Below are positions 33,368 through 43,439 of a stretch of DNA of 64,000 nucleotides, in pieces. Origin of the DNA: Microbulbifer harenosus (GTDB lineage Bacteria > Pseudomonadota > Gammaproteobacteria > Pseudomonadales > Cellvibrionaceae). Each line of letters starts with the position of its first letter. The first letter of the stretch is position 1. The notes under the pieces are model-generated. The model was not told the DNA's origin and searched no databases. It was given only the letters and a program-made list of their open reading frames with translations. The stretch covers positions 1-64,000 of the forward strand of contig NZ_VANI01000010.1 in assembly GCF_005771435.1 (NCBI RefSeq), written 5' to 3'. The position numbers and the translations under genes were made by a program.

Positions 33368-33703
33368 GAAGACCGGCCCTCGACAACGGATTTAGCACTC
33401 TATTGTGTCGCCGGCGCGGCGCCGGGGCCAGCACCAACGGCAGCCGTTAGCGGGGTCCGGCCGCGCTTTCTGCGCGCCGCCAGCATCTCCCCGCCAATGG
33501 CGGTACTGAGATGCAGGGCGCACGGCAATTTCCTTTTTTTCTAAACCCGGAAATGCTATCGGAAACGCCGCCCGCGCAAGTGCGCCATATTGTCGCAGGG
33601 GGTGTGACCTGCGCCGCCAATTGACCCCCTCCGCCGCAGCCGCTAAGGTTGCCCGCAATTGGATACCCACGCCATTTATCGGGACTATTATCGGGACAAT
33701 GTC
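33368..33703. other. Divergent intergenic region between regB and xseB
   Basis: About 335 bases with promoters for both directions expected. No gene or known motif was recognised. Confidence 0.35.
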
Positions 33704-33961
33704 ATGGCCGCGAAAAAGAAAACCGCTACCTTCGAGAGCGCACTGGAGGAACTGGAACAGTTGGTGGAGCGCCTGGAAAGCGGCGACCTGCCGCTGGACG
33801 AGGCACTGGCGGACTTTGAGCGGGGCGTGAAGCTCACCCGCGAGTGCCAGCAGAAACTGGCGAGCGCCGAGCAGAAGGTCAAGGTATTGATGGAAGAAGG
33901 CGGCAAGGTACAGGAACTGCCGTTCGACGCGGAAGACGAATTCTCCGGAGATGCGGAGTAA
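33704..33961 (+). CDS. xseB: Exodeoxyribonuclease VII small subunit
   Basis: The 85-residue protein begins MAAKKKTATFESALEELEQLVERLE and contains SGDLPLDEALADFERGVKLTRECQQKLASAEQKV, the whole XseB coiled-coil fold; length is normal. It binds the large subunit XseA to form the single-strand DNA exonuclease. The ATG at 33704 matches the conserved start, so the 15 upstream codons are not used. The stop is directly followed by the ispA GTG, showing the classical xseB-ispA-dxs operon. Confidence 0.95.
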   Translation: MAAKKKTATFESALEELEQLVERLESGDLPLDEALADFERGVKLTRECQQKLASAEQKVKVLMEEGGKVQELPFDAEDEFSGDAE

Positions 33962-34885
33962 GTGAGCACTTCCCCCCAAACCCATTCCCCGGTCGCAATA
34001 CCCGCAAAACTCAGAGCCTTCCTGCAATCCTCCGGTCTCCAGGTCGAACAGACCCTGAAAGCGGCGCTGGCGGAGCAGTCCGATGCCAGCGCGCTGTTCG
34101 CCGCCATGAACTACGCCGCCCTCGGCCCCGGCAAGCGCCTGCGCCCGGCGCTGGTATACGCCGCAGCCCAGGCCCTTGGTGGTACCGCCGCAGCAGATAA
34201 AAGCCATGAAGCGGCGGCCGCGCTGGAGTGTGTGCACGCTTACTCGCTGGTGCACGACGACCTGCCGGCCATGGACGACGACGACCTGCGCCGCGGCCGT
34301 CCCACCTGCCATATCCAGTTCGATGAAGCCACCGCGATCCTCGCCGGCGACGCCCTGCAATGCCAGGCCTTCGAACTCCTCGCTGGCGCACCACTGTCCG
34401 CGGAACTGCGCATTCGCCTCGTTGCCGAACTGGCCCACGCCGCCGGCGCCCGCGGCATGGTCGCCGGGCAGGCCATCGACCTCGCCGCAGTGAACCAGTC
34501 CCTGTCACTGGAACAACTGAAGCAGATGCACCGCCTCAAGACTGGCGCCCTGATCAGCGCCAGCGCCAGAATGGGCGCATTGATCGGCGGCGCCAATGAG
34601 GCGCAACTGGCGGCCATCACCCGCTACGCCGAGGCCATCGGCCTCGCGTTTCAGGTACAGGACGACATCCTCGACGTGACCGCGGATACCTCCACTCTGG
34701 GCAAAACCCAGGGCGCCGACGCCGCCCGCAACAAGCCCACCTACGTCTCCCTGCTCGGCCTCGACGGCGCCCGCGCCAAAGCCGACGAGCTACACCGCGA
34801 AGCCACTGACGCCCTCGCGCAACTGGGCGGCAATACTGCCGTGCTGCAGCAGCTGGCGGACTATATAGTCCATCGGGACCACTGA
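33962..34885 (+). CDS. ispA: Farnesyl diphosphate synthase
   Basis: IspA condenses isopentenyl diphosphate with dimethylallyl and geranyl diphosphate to give farnesyl diphosphate. The 307-residue protein keeps GKRLRPALVY, the first aspartate-rich motif in VHDDLPAMDDDDLRRGRPTCH (near 95-115) and the second, FQVQDDILD (near 230). It starts with GTG immediately after the xseB stop codon, indicating translational coupling. Confidence 0.95.
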   Translation: MSTSPQTHSPVAIPAKLRAFLQSSGLQVEQTLKAALAEQSDASALFAAMNYAALGPGKRLRPALVYAAAQALGGTAAADKSHEAAAALECVHAYSLVHDDLPAMDDDDLRRGRPTCHIQFDEATAILAGDALQCQAFELLAGAPLSAELRIRLVAELAHAAGARGMVAGQAIDLAAVNQSLSLEQLKQMHRLKTGALISASARMGALIGGANEAQLAAITRYAEAIGLAFQVQDDILDVTADTSTLGKTQGADAARNKPTYVSLLGLDGARAKADELHREATDALAQLGGNTAVLQQLADYIVHRDH

Positions 34886-35104
34886 CTGGTGGCGTAGTAA
34901 AAACCCCCGAATCGAAGCCGTACCAGTCGATCTGGCGCCCCAGGTGCAATTCGAAGCCTCCTTCCCTTGGGATGCAATCTCGCGCCCGTGGGCATACAAT
35001 CCCCTTCCATTATCAGTTGCAATTGATACTTTGGGCCCAGCGCCGCTTGCCATCGCCAAGCGGGGCGTGAAGACGGGCCCGAACGCCCGAATTCAGGACC
35101 CTAG
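34886..35104. other. Short gap between ispA and dxs
   Basis: About 220 bases inside the operon with no recognisable gene. An AGGA ribosome site precedes the dxs ATG. The gap is longer than usual for this operon and could hold an extra promoter. Confidence 0.35.
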
Positions 35105-37021
35105 ATGTTCGACCAGATACCCCGCCAGCGCCCGCATACACCGCTGCTCGACCAGATCGACGATCCGGCTCAACTGCGCGCCCTGCCGGAAAAACAACTG
35201 CCCCAGCTGGCCACCGAACTGCGCGAATACCTGCTGTACTGTGTGGGCCAGACCGGCGGCCACTTCGGTGCCGGCCTCGGCGTCGTCGAGCTTACCATCG
35301 CCCTGCACTACATCTACAACACCCCGGAAGACCGCCTGGTGTGGGATGTTGGCCACCAGACCTACCCCCACAAGATCCTCACTGGCCGCCGCGAACAGAT
35401 GCTGAGCATGCGCCAGCAGGGCGGCCTGTCCGGCTTCCCCAAGCGCAGTGAAAGTCCCTACGACACCTTCGGCGTGGGCCATTCCAGCACCTCCATCAGC
35501 GCGGCGCTGGGTATGGCACTGGGCTCCCCGGACGAGCGCCGGGTGGTTGCCGTCATCGGCGACGGCGCCATGACCGCCGGCATGGCCTTCGAGGCCCTGA
35601 ACCACGCCGCGCACACCGGCCGAGACATGCTGGTGGTGCTGAACGACAACCGCATGTCGATCTCCAAGAACGTGGGCGGCCTCGCCACCTACTTCGCGCG
35701 CATCCTCGCCAGCAAAACGTATCTCAGCATGCGCGAGGGCAGTCGCAAGATCCTGTCGGTGATTCCCAAAGCCTGGCAGCTGGCGCGGCGCACCGAAGAA
35801 CACGTGAAGGGCATGATCACACCTGGCACCCTGTTCGAGGAGCTGGGCTTCAACTATGTTGGCCCGTTGGACGGCCACAATATGCAGGATCTGGTGCATA
35901 CCCTGCGCAACCTGCGCAACCAGCGCGGCCCGCAGCTACTGCACATCGTCACCACCAAGGGCAAGGGTTTCGGCCCGGCGGAAGAAGACCCGGTGGGCTA
36001 TCACGCACTGAACAAGCTCGAACCGGAACCCAAGGTTCAGGTCGCGGCTCCAGAGACCAAAAAGAAAGGTCCGAAGTACCAGGATATTTTCGGCCAGTGG
36101 CTGTGCGATACCGCCGCGCTGGACGACAAGCTGATCGCCATCACCCCCGCCATGTGCGAGGGCTCCGGCATGGTGGACTTTGCCGAGCGCTTCCCTGAGC
36201 GCTATCACGATGTGGCGATCGCCGAACAGCACGCGGTCACCCTCGCCGCCGGTCTTGCCTGTGAGGGCCAAAAGCCGGTAGTGGCGATCTACTCCACCTT
36301 CCTGCAGCGCGGCTACGACCAGATGGTGCACGACGTGGCGATCCAGAACCTGGATGTGACCTTCGCCATCGACCGCGCCGGTCTCGTCGGCGAGGACGGC
36401 CCCACCCACGCGGGCAGCTTCGACCTAACGTTCATGCGCTGCCTGCCCAATATGGTCATCGCCGCTCCCAGCGATGAGAACGAGTGCCGCCAGCTGCTCT
36501 ACACCGCCTACCAGCACAAAGGTCCCGCCGCAGTGCGTTACCCGCGCGGTACCGGCCCGGGAGTGGAGATCAAACAGGAAATGACCGAGCTGCCAATCGG
36601 CAAGGCGCGGGTCATCCGCGAGGGGGCCAGTGTGGCGATCCTGAGCTTCGGCACCCTGCTGGCGCCGGCGCGCGAGGCGGCGGAAAGGCTCGGCGCAACG
36701 CTGGTGGATATGCGCTGGGTAAAACCGCTGGACGAGGAGCTGATCAATCGCTTGGCCGACAGCCACGAACTTCTTGTCACTCTGGAAGAAAACACCATTG
36801 CCGGTGGCGCCGGCAGCGCGGTAGCGGAATACCTGAATCAGAGAATCAGGCCGGTACCACTGTTGCAGCTGGGCTTGCCGGATAAAATCATCGAGCACGG
36901 CAAGCACCAGAAATTACTCGCGGAAATCGGCCTGGATGCCAAAGGCATCGAAGAACAAATTCGCAGAAGAATTGAAGCCATGGGCAACAACAATTTCAAC
37001 GGCCAGGCTGCTGCTATCTGA
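35105..37021 (+). CDS. dxs: 1-deoxy-D-xylulose-5-phosphate synthase
   Basis: DXS joins pyruvate and glyceraldehyde 3-phosphate, the first step of the MEP isoprenoid pathway, with thiamine diphosphate. Clear motifs are [30 protein letters not shown], the thiamine/Mg site [15 protein letters not shown] (near residue 152-166), the pyrimidine-domain [15 protein letters not shown] with its catalytic glutamate, and the [15 protein letters not shown] loop. The 638-residue length is normal. It follows ispA, whose product uses the pathway's outputs. Confidence 0.97.
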   Translation: MFDQIPRQRPHTPLLDQIDDPAQLRALPEKQLPQLATELREYLLYCVGQTGGHFGAGLGVVELTIALHYIYNTPEDRLVWDVGHQTYPHKILTGRREQMLSMRQQGGLSGFPKRSESPYDTFGVGHSSTSISAALGMALGSPDERRVVAVIGDGAMTAGMAFEALNHAAHTGRDMLVVLNDNRMSISKNVGGLATYFARILASKTYLSMREGSRKILSVIPKAWQLARRTEEHVKGMITPGTLFEELGFNYVGPLDGHNMQDLVHTLRNLRNQRGPQLLHIVTTKGKGFGPAEEDPVGYHALNKLEPEPKVQVAAPETKKKGPKYQDIFGQWLCDTAALDDKLIAITPAMCEGSGMVDFAERFPERYHDVAIAEQHAVTLAAGLACEGQKPVVAIYSTFLQRGYDQMVHDVAIQNLDVTFAIDRAGLVGEDGPTHAGSFDLTFMRCLPNMVIAAPSDENECRQLLYTAYQHKGPAAVRYPRGTGPGVEIKQEMTELPIGKARVIREGASVAILSFGTLLAPAREAAERLGATLVDMRWVKPLDEELINRLADSHELLVTLEENTIAGGAGSAVAEYLNQRIRPVPLLQLGLPDKIIEHGKHQKLLAEIGLDAKGIEEQIRRRIEAMGNNNFNGQAAAI

Positions 37022-37060
37022 TTACGTATCCGCTACGAAGTACATAACTTAAAGCGAAGG

Positions 37061-37199
37061 CCGGGTGTCGGGGATTCGTTTTCGAAAGCGTCGGCGACAG
37101 GGGCCGTAGGCGCCGCGTTGAAGCGGCCGGGCCACGTCGCCGACGCAGCGTACAGGGATGTATTCACAGCGGTTTCGAAAACGAATACCCGATGCCTGG
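37061..37199. repeat. Structured dispersed repeat, copy 1
   Basis: Outer arms ATTCGTTTTCGAAA (37074-37087) and TTTCGAAAACGAAT (37173-37186) pair perfectly and continue imperfectly outwards to about 37061 and 37199. Inside, GCGTCGGCGAC (37088-37098) pairs exactly with GTCGCCGACGC (37136-37146). The segment from 37147 to 37172, starting AGCGTACAGGGATGTATTCA, is identical to that of copy 2 at 45749-45774, although the paired stems differ. Confidence 0.75.
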
Positions 37200-37287
37200 C
37201 CGCCACAGCCGCCAGAACAAAGCGCAGTCTCGGTGCTCCGAATACAAAAATTATTTACAAATAGAACAATCAGAGACAGGAAGTACC

Positions 37288-39171
37288 ATGCTTTTTCCCA
37301 CTTCATTCAAAAAAATCCTGAACTCTAAATCCGTCGGATTATCCGTCGCCATCATGGCCGCAAGCTTCAATGTCCAGGCCATGGACCAGAAAGTTTTTGA
37401 AAAAGACCTGAATGCGCTCTCCAAAAAAGGCGCGAGCGAAAAGCTTCAGGCCCTGCAGGACCTGCGCTACCGCTGGATCATGGAAAGCTACCCGGAAAGA
37501 GGAACCTACGAAGGCTACCCCGGGGTGGAAAAAAAGTGGACCGATCAATCCACCAAAGGCATCGAGCGGCGCAAAGGCCAGACCCGCGAACTGCTCGCCG
37601 CCAGCCGCCACATTGATGAATCGAGATTGCTCGAAAACGAAAAACTCGACTACCAACTGCTGTACCAGGACCTCCTGCTCCAGGTCCGCGGCTACCAGTT
37701 CCCCGACCACCTGTTGCCGGTAAACCACATGAGCGGCATCCAGCGCAGCGTGCCATCCGTACTCAGCGCCATGCCCAAGCGCAATGCCGCAGACTATGAA
37801 AATATCCTCGCGCGCCTGGAGAAACTGCCCGGATTGATCGAGCAGACCCAAATCCTGATGGAAAAGGGCCTGAAGCAAAAGCTGACCCCGCCGCAGATCA
37901 CCCTGCGCGAGCTCCCCGGCCAGATCCGTGCGCTGATTCCCGCCGATCCGCAGCAGAGCCCGCTGTTAAAGGCATTTAACGAAATGCCCGCAAGTATTCC
38001 CGCCGCACAACAGACCCGCCTGCGCCAGCGCGCACAGAATATTTACCAGAAAACGCTGGTACCAAACTGGCAGCGATTCGCGGAGTATGTGGAGCGGGAA
38101 TATATTCCCAATGCGAGTACAGAAACCGCGTTCACCAGGAATGATGACGGCGTTCGCTGGTACACCCACAAAGTGCGCGAGGAAACCACCACCGAGCTGA
38201 GTCCGGAGGAAATTCACCGCATCGGCCTTGCCGAAGTGCGCCGTATCCGCAGCGAAATGGAAGCGATTATAGAAAAAACCGGATTTACCGGAGGCTTTCA
38301 GGAGTTCAACGATTTCCTGCGCAATGATCCGCGTTTTTACTACCAGAGCAAAGAAGAGTTACTGAAAAACTACCGGGACATAGCCAAGCGTATCGACGGC
38401 GAGTTGCCCGCGCTGTTCGGCACCCTGCCGCGCCTGCCCTATGGCGTGAAGCCGATCCCTGCTTACTCGGAGAAATCCCAGACCACCGCCTACTATCAGC
38501 CGGGTTCGATGGAAGCCGGACGCGCGGGTGTGTTCTTTGCCAATACCTATGACCTGGCAAGCCGCCCGACCTGGGAAATGGAAGCGCTCACGGTGCACGA
38601 AGCAATGCCGGGGCACCACCTGCAGATTGCACTGGCGCAGGAGCAAAAGGATATTCACCCGTTGCGCCGCACCAAGATGTACACGGGATTTGTGGAAGGC
38701 TGGGGCCTGTATTCCGAGAGCCTCGGCTACGATCTCGGCCTGTACAAGAATCCGTACAACGAGTTCGGCGCGCTGACCTACGACATGTGGCGCGCGGTGC
38801 GGCTGGTGGTGGATACAGGTATGCACCAGCTCGGCTGGAGCCGGGATGAGGCCATCGCCTACTTCAAGGAAAACAGCCCCAAGCCGGAGCACGATATCGT
38901 GGTGGAGGTGGACCGCTATCTGGTGTGGCCCGGGCAGGCGCTGGCGTATAAGATCGGGCAGTTGAAAATCAAGGAACTTCGCGCGCGCGCAGAAAAGACG
39001 CTCGGGAATAATTTTGATATCCGCCGTTTCCACGACGCGCTTCTGGGGGCGGGCGCGCTGCCGCTGAATGTGCTGGAGACGCGCATGAATAAATGGATCG
39101 AGTCTCAGCGTGGGGAAATTAGCCTGGCGCCGATCAATCCACAGCCTGCCACAAAGGCGGCTTCCAGCTGA
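37288..39171 (+). CDS. DUF885 family peptidase-like protein with signal peptide
   Basis: ATG 37288 has AGGAAG upstream and begins a signal peptide (residues 1-31, ending AASFNVQA). The 627-residue product has the DUF885 core, including ALTVHEAMPGHHLQIALAQE (near residue 430-450) with an HExxxGH-type zinc site, then TGFVEGWGLYSESLG with the third acidic ligand, and GQALAYKIGQLKI near the end. DUF885 proteins are related to zinc carboxypeptidases; here it should act in the periplasm on peptides. It is transcribed alone and ends at a strong hairpin. Confidence 0.85.
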   Translation: MLFPTSFKKILNSKSVGLSVAIMAASFNVQAMDQKVFEKDLNALSKKGASEKLQALQDLRYRWIMESYPERGTYEGYPGVEKKWTDQSTKGIERRKGQTRELLAASRHIDESRLLENEKLDYQLLYQDLLLQVRGYQFPDHLLPVNHMSGIQRSVPSVLSAMPKRNAADYENILARLEKLPGLIEQTQILMEKGLKQKLTPPQITLRELPGQIRALIPADPQQSPLLKAFNEMPASIPAAQQTRLRQRAQNIYQKTLVPNWQRFAEYVEREYIPNASTETAFTRNDDGVRWYTHKVREETTTELSPEEIHRIGLAEVRRIRSEMEAIIEKTGFTGGFQEFNDFLRNDPRFYYQSKEELLKNYRDIAKRIDGELPALFGTLPRLPYGVKPIPAYSEKSQTTAYYQPGSMEAGRAGVFFANTYDLASRPTWEMEALTVHEAMPGHHLQIALAQEQKDIHPLRRTKMYTGFVEGWGLYSESLGYDLGLYKNPYNEFGALTYDMWRAVRLVVDTGMHQLGWSRDEAIAYFKENSPKPEHDIVVEVDRYLVWPGQALAYKIGQLKIKELRARAEKTLGNNFDIRRFHDALLGAGALPLNVLETRMNKWIESQRGEISLAPINPQPATKAASS

Positions 39172-39191
39172 CAAAATTCTGCTAAACAACA

Positions 39192-39219
39192 GATCGCCCC
39201 GGAGCTTTCCGGGGCGATC
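39192..39219. terminator. Bidirectional hairpin terminator between convergent genes
   Basis: GATCGCCCCGGA and TCCGGGGCGATC form a perfect 12-bp stem with a 4-base loop between the stops of the DUF885 gene and the PepSY-like gene. The following bases are A/T rich, not a clean T-run. Confidence 0.65.
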
Positions 39220-39234
39220 AAATAACAACAGGCC

Positions 39235-39804
39235 TCACACCCCCAGCGTAATCCCCACCGTCAGCGCCACAACCCCGAGCAGGGTAAATACGATCGATGT
39301 TCTGCGGAACATCGGCACCGCAATGGCAATCACCAGCCCACTGACCAGGCTGAACAGCAGGCTGAGCCCGAACAGCAATCCCACCACCCAGAAAATCGGC
39401 CCCGCATGCCCCTTGTGGATCAGCAGGAACTGGTGCCAGAGGTCGTGCTTTTTAATGTGCAGAATCGCCTTTTCCGGTTCTGCCAGCGGCTCAAAGTACA
39501 CCTGCCCCTTGTAACCGTACCAACCGATATAACGCTCTTTGGGTTCGTAGTAGTAATCGGCAGGCAACGTCATATCCTGCCCTTTTTCCCGCATCAGTGG
39601 CAGCATGATGGCCCGCACATCCTCCTCTGCTTCGGGAATGCCATCGGGCAGGGTTACTTCGAATTGCTTCTCGCTGCGCACACCACCGTCGACATCCATC
39701 ATATGCAGCATACCGGTGGCGAGATACATTATCGCCAAAGGGAGGAAGAAGCAGGAAAAATACGTGTGGAGTTTTATCCACAGAAAACGGGTTCTGGATT
39801 TCAT
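39235..39804 (-). CDS. PepSY-TM-like small membrane protein of an iron-receptor locus
   Basis: The 189-residue protein has an N-terminal membrane helix (LHTYFSCFFLPLAIMYLATGMLHM, near 12-35), a periplasmic part of about 100 residues and two further C-terminal helices (GPIFWVVGLLFGLSLLFSLVSGLVIAIAV, TSIVFTLLGVVALTVGITLGV). It resembles short PepSY-associated membrane proteins that often sit next to siderophore or heme receptor genes and are thought to help iron reduction or uptake. It follows the receptor gene on the same strand, but a terminator lies between them, so it may have partial independence. Confidence 0.65.
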   Translation of the reverse strand: MKSRTRFLWIKLHTYFSCFFLPLAIMYLATGMLHMMDVDGGVRSEKQFEVTLPDGIPEAEEDVRAIMLPLMREKGQDMTLPADYYYEPKERYIGWYGYKGQVYFEPLAEPEKAILHIKKHDLWHQFLLIHKGHAGPIFWVVGLLFGLSLLFSLVSGLVIAIAVPMFRRTSIVFTLLGVVALTVGITLGV

Positions 39805-39860
39805 AATTTTATTTAATTTTCAAAGACGCCAACAACAAACACTCCCACGGTAAAGAAAAA

Positions 39861-39884
39861 GGCGCGGTGTTCGCACACCGCGCC
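39861..39884 (-). terminator. Rho-independent terminator after the TonB-dependent receptor
   Basis: GGCGCGGTGT and ACACCGCGCC form a 10-bp stem, 4-base loop, followed by TTTTTC on the minus strand, 24 bases after the receptor stop. Confidence 0.88.
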
Positions 39885-39907
39885 TCTATTTTCGCTACCG
39901 GCAGAAA

Positions 39908-41908
39908 TCAGAAACGATAATCTACAGACAGGCGGACGTCGCGACCCGCTTCATAAACACCGGAAACAATGCCCCAACCGGGAATATCGGAATAATCCCC
40001 TACGCTGGAGTGGTCGCGGTAGTGCTCGTCAAACAGGTTCTGCACGGCAAAGTTTACTGCCAGGCTCTCGTCCTGCAGTGGTTGCCAACGCAAATAGATG
40101 TCGTGCAGCTGATAACCGGATTTGTCGATCGTCTGCACGCTGTCAATCCAGCCCAGCTCAACCGAGCGATGCAGTACCTCAACGTCGATCCCCTGAACCT
40201 GGGTCAGGTTCCAACCCAGGTCGAGGCGATCAGTAAGCGCGTAATCTACCGCGAGTGTCAGGGTATCACCGCGGGTATTACCCAGCCCGTTGTGCTCGTA
40301 GCCCTCGATATCGTTGCCATTCAGGGTAGAGTCGTTGTGACTGTAGGCAGCTGTCAGATACCAGCTCTCGTAGGAATAAGCGGCGCTCAGTTCGAAACCA
40401 TCGGATTCCAGTTTGCCGATATTCTCAAACAGGTCTTCGTCGTAAATAACATCGTCAATGGTGCTCTGGTAAACCGCAGCCTTCACCGCCAGGGAACCAC
40501 CAATATATTCCAGGGCCAGCTCATTGTTGTCGACAGACTCTGCCTTCAGGGCCGGATCGATATCGGCGCTTTCCAGGGTAAAGGAATCACCAACTTCCTT
40601 GCCGCGCACAGCCTGGGCATGGCCCGCAGAAAGCGTCCAGGTATCGCTCAGTGCATAGGAGAAACCGACATTCGGGCTGACATCGTCACTACTGAACTCA
40701 CCGTCAAAATTATTCTGTGTCAGTTCGTAAGCGTCGTAACGCACACCGAAGCTAAGCAGCAGGGGCTCGGTCACCTGCCAGTGATCCTGAATGTAGGCGC
40801 CCTGCACTCGCCCGGTCTCGGAAATACTGGATGTGGAATCCACTTCACGCCCACCAGCAACCACCTTCTGATTTCGCCGCTCAATACCATAGGTCAAGGT
40901 ATGCTGACCGAAACTGCTGGTGTTGCGGATATCAAAACCAATCGACGCGGTATTACCACCGTACAGTCCCCAGGGGCCATCCTGCACCATGTCGGAGTTG
41001 GTGTCGTAGGCGGTAATTTCCAGGTTCACGGCATCATTCAGGCTGGCACTGTAGTTGGCCACCAGGGTTTCGCGCTCGGCATCCATCGGATACAGCGTGT
41101 CACCTTCCAGTACGAACCAGTTTGGTCTGCGACCCAGTTCGCCGGACTCTTCACGCTGTTCGTAGCTGACGGTCAGCTTCTGGTTCTCGGTAATGTCGCC
41201 GCTGACTTTGACAAATGCCAGGTTCTGGTCGGCAGCGGTTGCGAGAATTTCATTGCCGGCGCCGTCCTTCATATTGTTCCGCTCGACCTGAACAAAGGAG
41301 CCGATCACTCCCCAGTTCGCGCCGAGTTTGCCGTAGACGGAGGCGCTCCCCTTGGTACCGTCATTGCTGAAATAGCCGCCCTTCAGTCGAGCGCCAAACT
41401 GCTCGCCGCTGCGGAGCAGGTCGTTGGCATCTTTGGTTTTGAAGCGGATGGCACCACCGATGGCACCGGGACCACTGGTGGCTTCACCGGCACCGGACTG
41501 CACTTCCACGGTGTCCAACAACTCCGGTTCGATGGAAACGCGACCGATATGGTGGAACAGGGTACCGGTCTGCGGGGCGCCGTCGACGGTGACGTTCAGC
41601 AGGGTATCTTCCATACCGCGGATATAGACCTTCTGGGCGATACCCAGGGAGCCCCCCACGGACACCGAAGGAATGTGACGGAAGATATCGGCCAGATCGT
41701 TGGCCTGCTGTTTTTCCAGTTGCTCGGGGGTGATTTCGGTATCGGTGGCCACGCCGACTACGACCATGGTTTCCAGGTTGTCCCGCGCGGCCTTTTTCTC
41801 CGCGGCCAGGGCGGGCATCTCTTCGGCAAACGCGGGGGCTGCGGCGAATACACCGGTAGCGAGTAGCGGCAGCAGCGCGCAGTGGTTGAGCAGGGTCTTG
41901 TTGGGCAT
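39908..41908 (-). CDS. TonB-dependent receptor, probably for a ferric siderophore or related iron source
   Basis: The 666-residue protein has a signal peptide (ending AAAPAFA), a TonB box (ETMVVVGVATD, near residue 45), plug motifs DIFRHIPSVSVGG, VYIRGMEDTLLNVTVDGAPQ and VEVQSGAGEATSGPGAIGGAI, and a barrel that ends in the terminal aromatic SVDYRF. A very good Fur-box match at 41952-41970 sits in its promoter, and an OmpR-type two-component pair precedes it, as for the enterobactin-type pfe and related iron loci. The exact ligand cannot be read from sequence. Confidence 0.88.
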   Translation of the reverse strand: MPNKTLLNHCALLPLLATGVFAAAPAFAEEMPALAAEKKAARDNLETMVVVGVATDTEITPEQLEKQQANDLADIFRHIPSVSVGGSLGIAQKVYIRGMEDTLLNVTVDGAPQTGTLFHHIGRVSIEPELLDTVEVQSGAGEATSGPGAIGGAIRFKTKDANDLLRSGEQFGARLKGGYFSNDGTKGSASVYGKLGANWGVIGSFVQVERNNMKDGAGNEILATAADQNLAFVKVSGDITENQKLTVSYEQREESGELGRRPNWFVLEGDTLYPMDAERETLVANYSASLNDAVNLEITAYDTNSDMVQDGPWGLYGGNTASIGFDIRNTSSFGQHTLTYGIERRNQKVVAGGREVDSTSSISETGRVQGAYIQDHWQVTEPLLLSFGVRYDAYELTQNNFDGEFSSDDVSPNVGFSYALSDTWTLSAGHAQAVRGKEVGDSFTLESADIDPALKAESVDNNELALEYIGGSLAVKAAVYQSTIDDVIYDEDLFENIGKLESDGFELSAAYSYESWYLTAAYSHNDSTLNGNDIEGYEHNGLGNTRGDTLTLAVDYALTDRLDLGWNLTQVQGIDVEVLHRSVELGWIDSVQTIDKSGYQLHDIYLRWQPLQDESLAVNFAVQNLFDEHYRDHSSVGDYSDIPGWGIVSGVYEAGRDVRLSVDYRF

Positions 41909-41951
41909 TGGGCATTCCTTCCGGGTGGATTCGCAGGGGTTATTAACCGTA

Positions 41952-41970
41952 AACGCGAATTATTCCCATT
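41952..41970. promoter_or_regulatory. Fur box upstream of the TonB-dependent receptor
   Basis: Minus-strand AATGGGAATAATTCGCGTT agrees at 15 of 19 positions with the palindromic AATGAGAATTATTCTCATT form of the Fur box. It lies about 45 bases before the receptor ATG. Confidence 0.7.
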
Positions 41971-42074
41971 AGCCCTATCAAAGTACAGCGCTGTTGCAAT
42001 TGTTACATTGGGCGCTAGTCCCAGATGGAAACGTGGCGGAAACCTGATAGAAAGTCGCGGTAATTCCTGCAGTA

Positions 42075-43439
42075 TCAGTTGGCCGGTAGTGAGATGGTCA
42101 TACACAGACCACCGCCCGAACGGTTGCTGGCCACCACTTGGCCGCCCACGGCCTTGAGCTGCCGCCGCGCCAGCGCCAGGCCGAGCCCCACACCGCCGGA
42201 CTCGGTGCCGCGCGCGTTGCGCGAAGGATCGGCCTGATAAAAGGGCCGGAAGATGGTTTCCAGCAGGTCTTCCGGCACACCGGGGCCACAGTCTTTGACG
42301 GTGACCTGAAACCCGCGCTCCCCCGACGCCAGCTGGCAGTCCTCGAGGGCAACCTCCACCGCCCTGCCCACCGGGTTATAGCGCAGGGCATTACGCAGGA
42401 TATTTTCCAGCGCCTGCCCGACGGCCTGGTGGCTGCTGTTGTGGAGCCCGGCGGAATCCGGCAGGTGGGTCTGTATCGGACGGTCGGGAAATTCGAAGCG
42501 GGCGTCGTCGACGATCACATCGATCAGGTCGACAAGGTCCATGGATTCCTGGGTCAGACGCGGTTGCTCGTTGTCGAGCCACGCCAGCGCCAGGGTATCT
42601 TCGGTGAGTTTGCGGAAATGCCGGGATTCCCGGTACAGGCGCTGCACATTGGGGTCGTCGGGGTAGTGCTTGCCGAGACTCTCGATCGCGATTTCCAGAC
42701 GGGTCAGCGGCGTGCGCAATTCGTGGGAGAAATCCGCGATCAGCTGGCGCTGATTCAGCAGTTGCTCACCGATGCGCGCCGCCATCTGGTCGAAGGTGGA
42801 CGCGAGCTCGCTGAACTCATCCCGGCGCGAGCCCAGTTGCGGGCGCACCCGCACGGAAAAGTCCCCGCGACTGAACTCCCGGGTGGCCCGCTGCAGGCTG
42901 CCGAGCGGCTGCATGATGTGCCGGTACAGGAGCACGGACAAAATGGCGAGGATCAGCGCCGGCAGGAAAATCTGTAACAGCAGGCGGGTCGTCTGCCAGT
43001 AACTGCCCGGGCGCATCCGGTCCGGGAGCAGGACAATAAAGCTGGTGTCCGAATCCTCGAACGGGATCTCCATCACCGGGTTGGCTTCAAAATACAGGTG
43101 GATTTTCCACTCCACGTCCCGCCCCAGATTGTTGCCGCTGTAGCGGTCTTCCAGGCCGCGGCTGCCGGCCACATGATGGATGTTGTATCCCACCACCGCC
43201 GCCAGGGTCGACTCCCGCTGTTGCAGGGCATCCAGCCAGCGCTCCAGCGATGCCGCGTCGCCGGCAGAATACAGCGCCTGCGCCTCGCGCCCCCAGCCGC
43301 GCAGCTCGTCGCGGTGGGCTTGGCTCAACATGCTCATCTCTTCTTCGGCGCGCACGGTGACGTAGTTGATCAGATAAAACATAGCGACGATGCCGGCGGT
43401 GATCAGCAGGATCAGTTTCCACAACAATCGGCGGTTCAT
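42075..43439 (-). CDS. Sensor histidine kinase of an OmpR-type two-component system
   Basis: The 454-residue kinase has two membrane helices (near 8-28 and 150-170) around a 120-residue periplasmic sensor, a HAMP linker (RHIMQPLGSLQRATREFSRGDFSVRV), the H-box IADFSHELRTPLTRLEIAIESLG (near 235) and N/G boxes (ALENILRNALRYNP, VKDCGPGVPEDLLETIFRPFYQ, GVGLGLALARRQLKAVGG). Its ATG overlaps the regulator's stop by four bases. Lying directly upstream of an iron receptor gene, it may respond to a siderophore or iron-related signal, as PfeS does for PfeA; this is inferred from context. Confidence 0.9.
   Translation of the reverse strand: MNRRLLWKLILLITAGIVAMFYLINYVTVRAEEEMSMLSQAHRDELRGWGREAQALYSAGDAASLERWLDALQQRESTLAAVVGYNIHHVAGSRGLEDRYSGNNLGRDVEWKIHLYFEANPVMEIPFEDSDTSFIVLLPDRMRPGSYWQTTRLLLQIFLPALILAILSVLLYRHIMQPLGSLQRATREFSRGDFSVRVRPQLGSRRDEFSELASTFDQMAARIGEQLLNQRQLIADFSHELRTPLTRLEIAIESLGKHYPDDPNVQRLYRESRHFRKLTEDTLALAWLDNEQPRLTQESMDLVDLIDVIVDDARFEFPDRPIQTHLPDSAGLHNSSHQAVGQALENILRNALRYNPVGRAVEVALEDCQLASGERGFQVTVKDCGPGVPEDLLETIFRPFYQADPSRNARGTESGGVGLGLALARRQLKAVGGQVVASNRSGGGLCMTISLPAN

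Noticed and set aside
40010..41866. A 618-codon plus-strand frame opposite the iron receptor
   Set aside because: It exactly mirrors the receptor gene, lacks a ribosome site and shows no family; the receptor has clear plug and TonB-box motifs.
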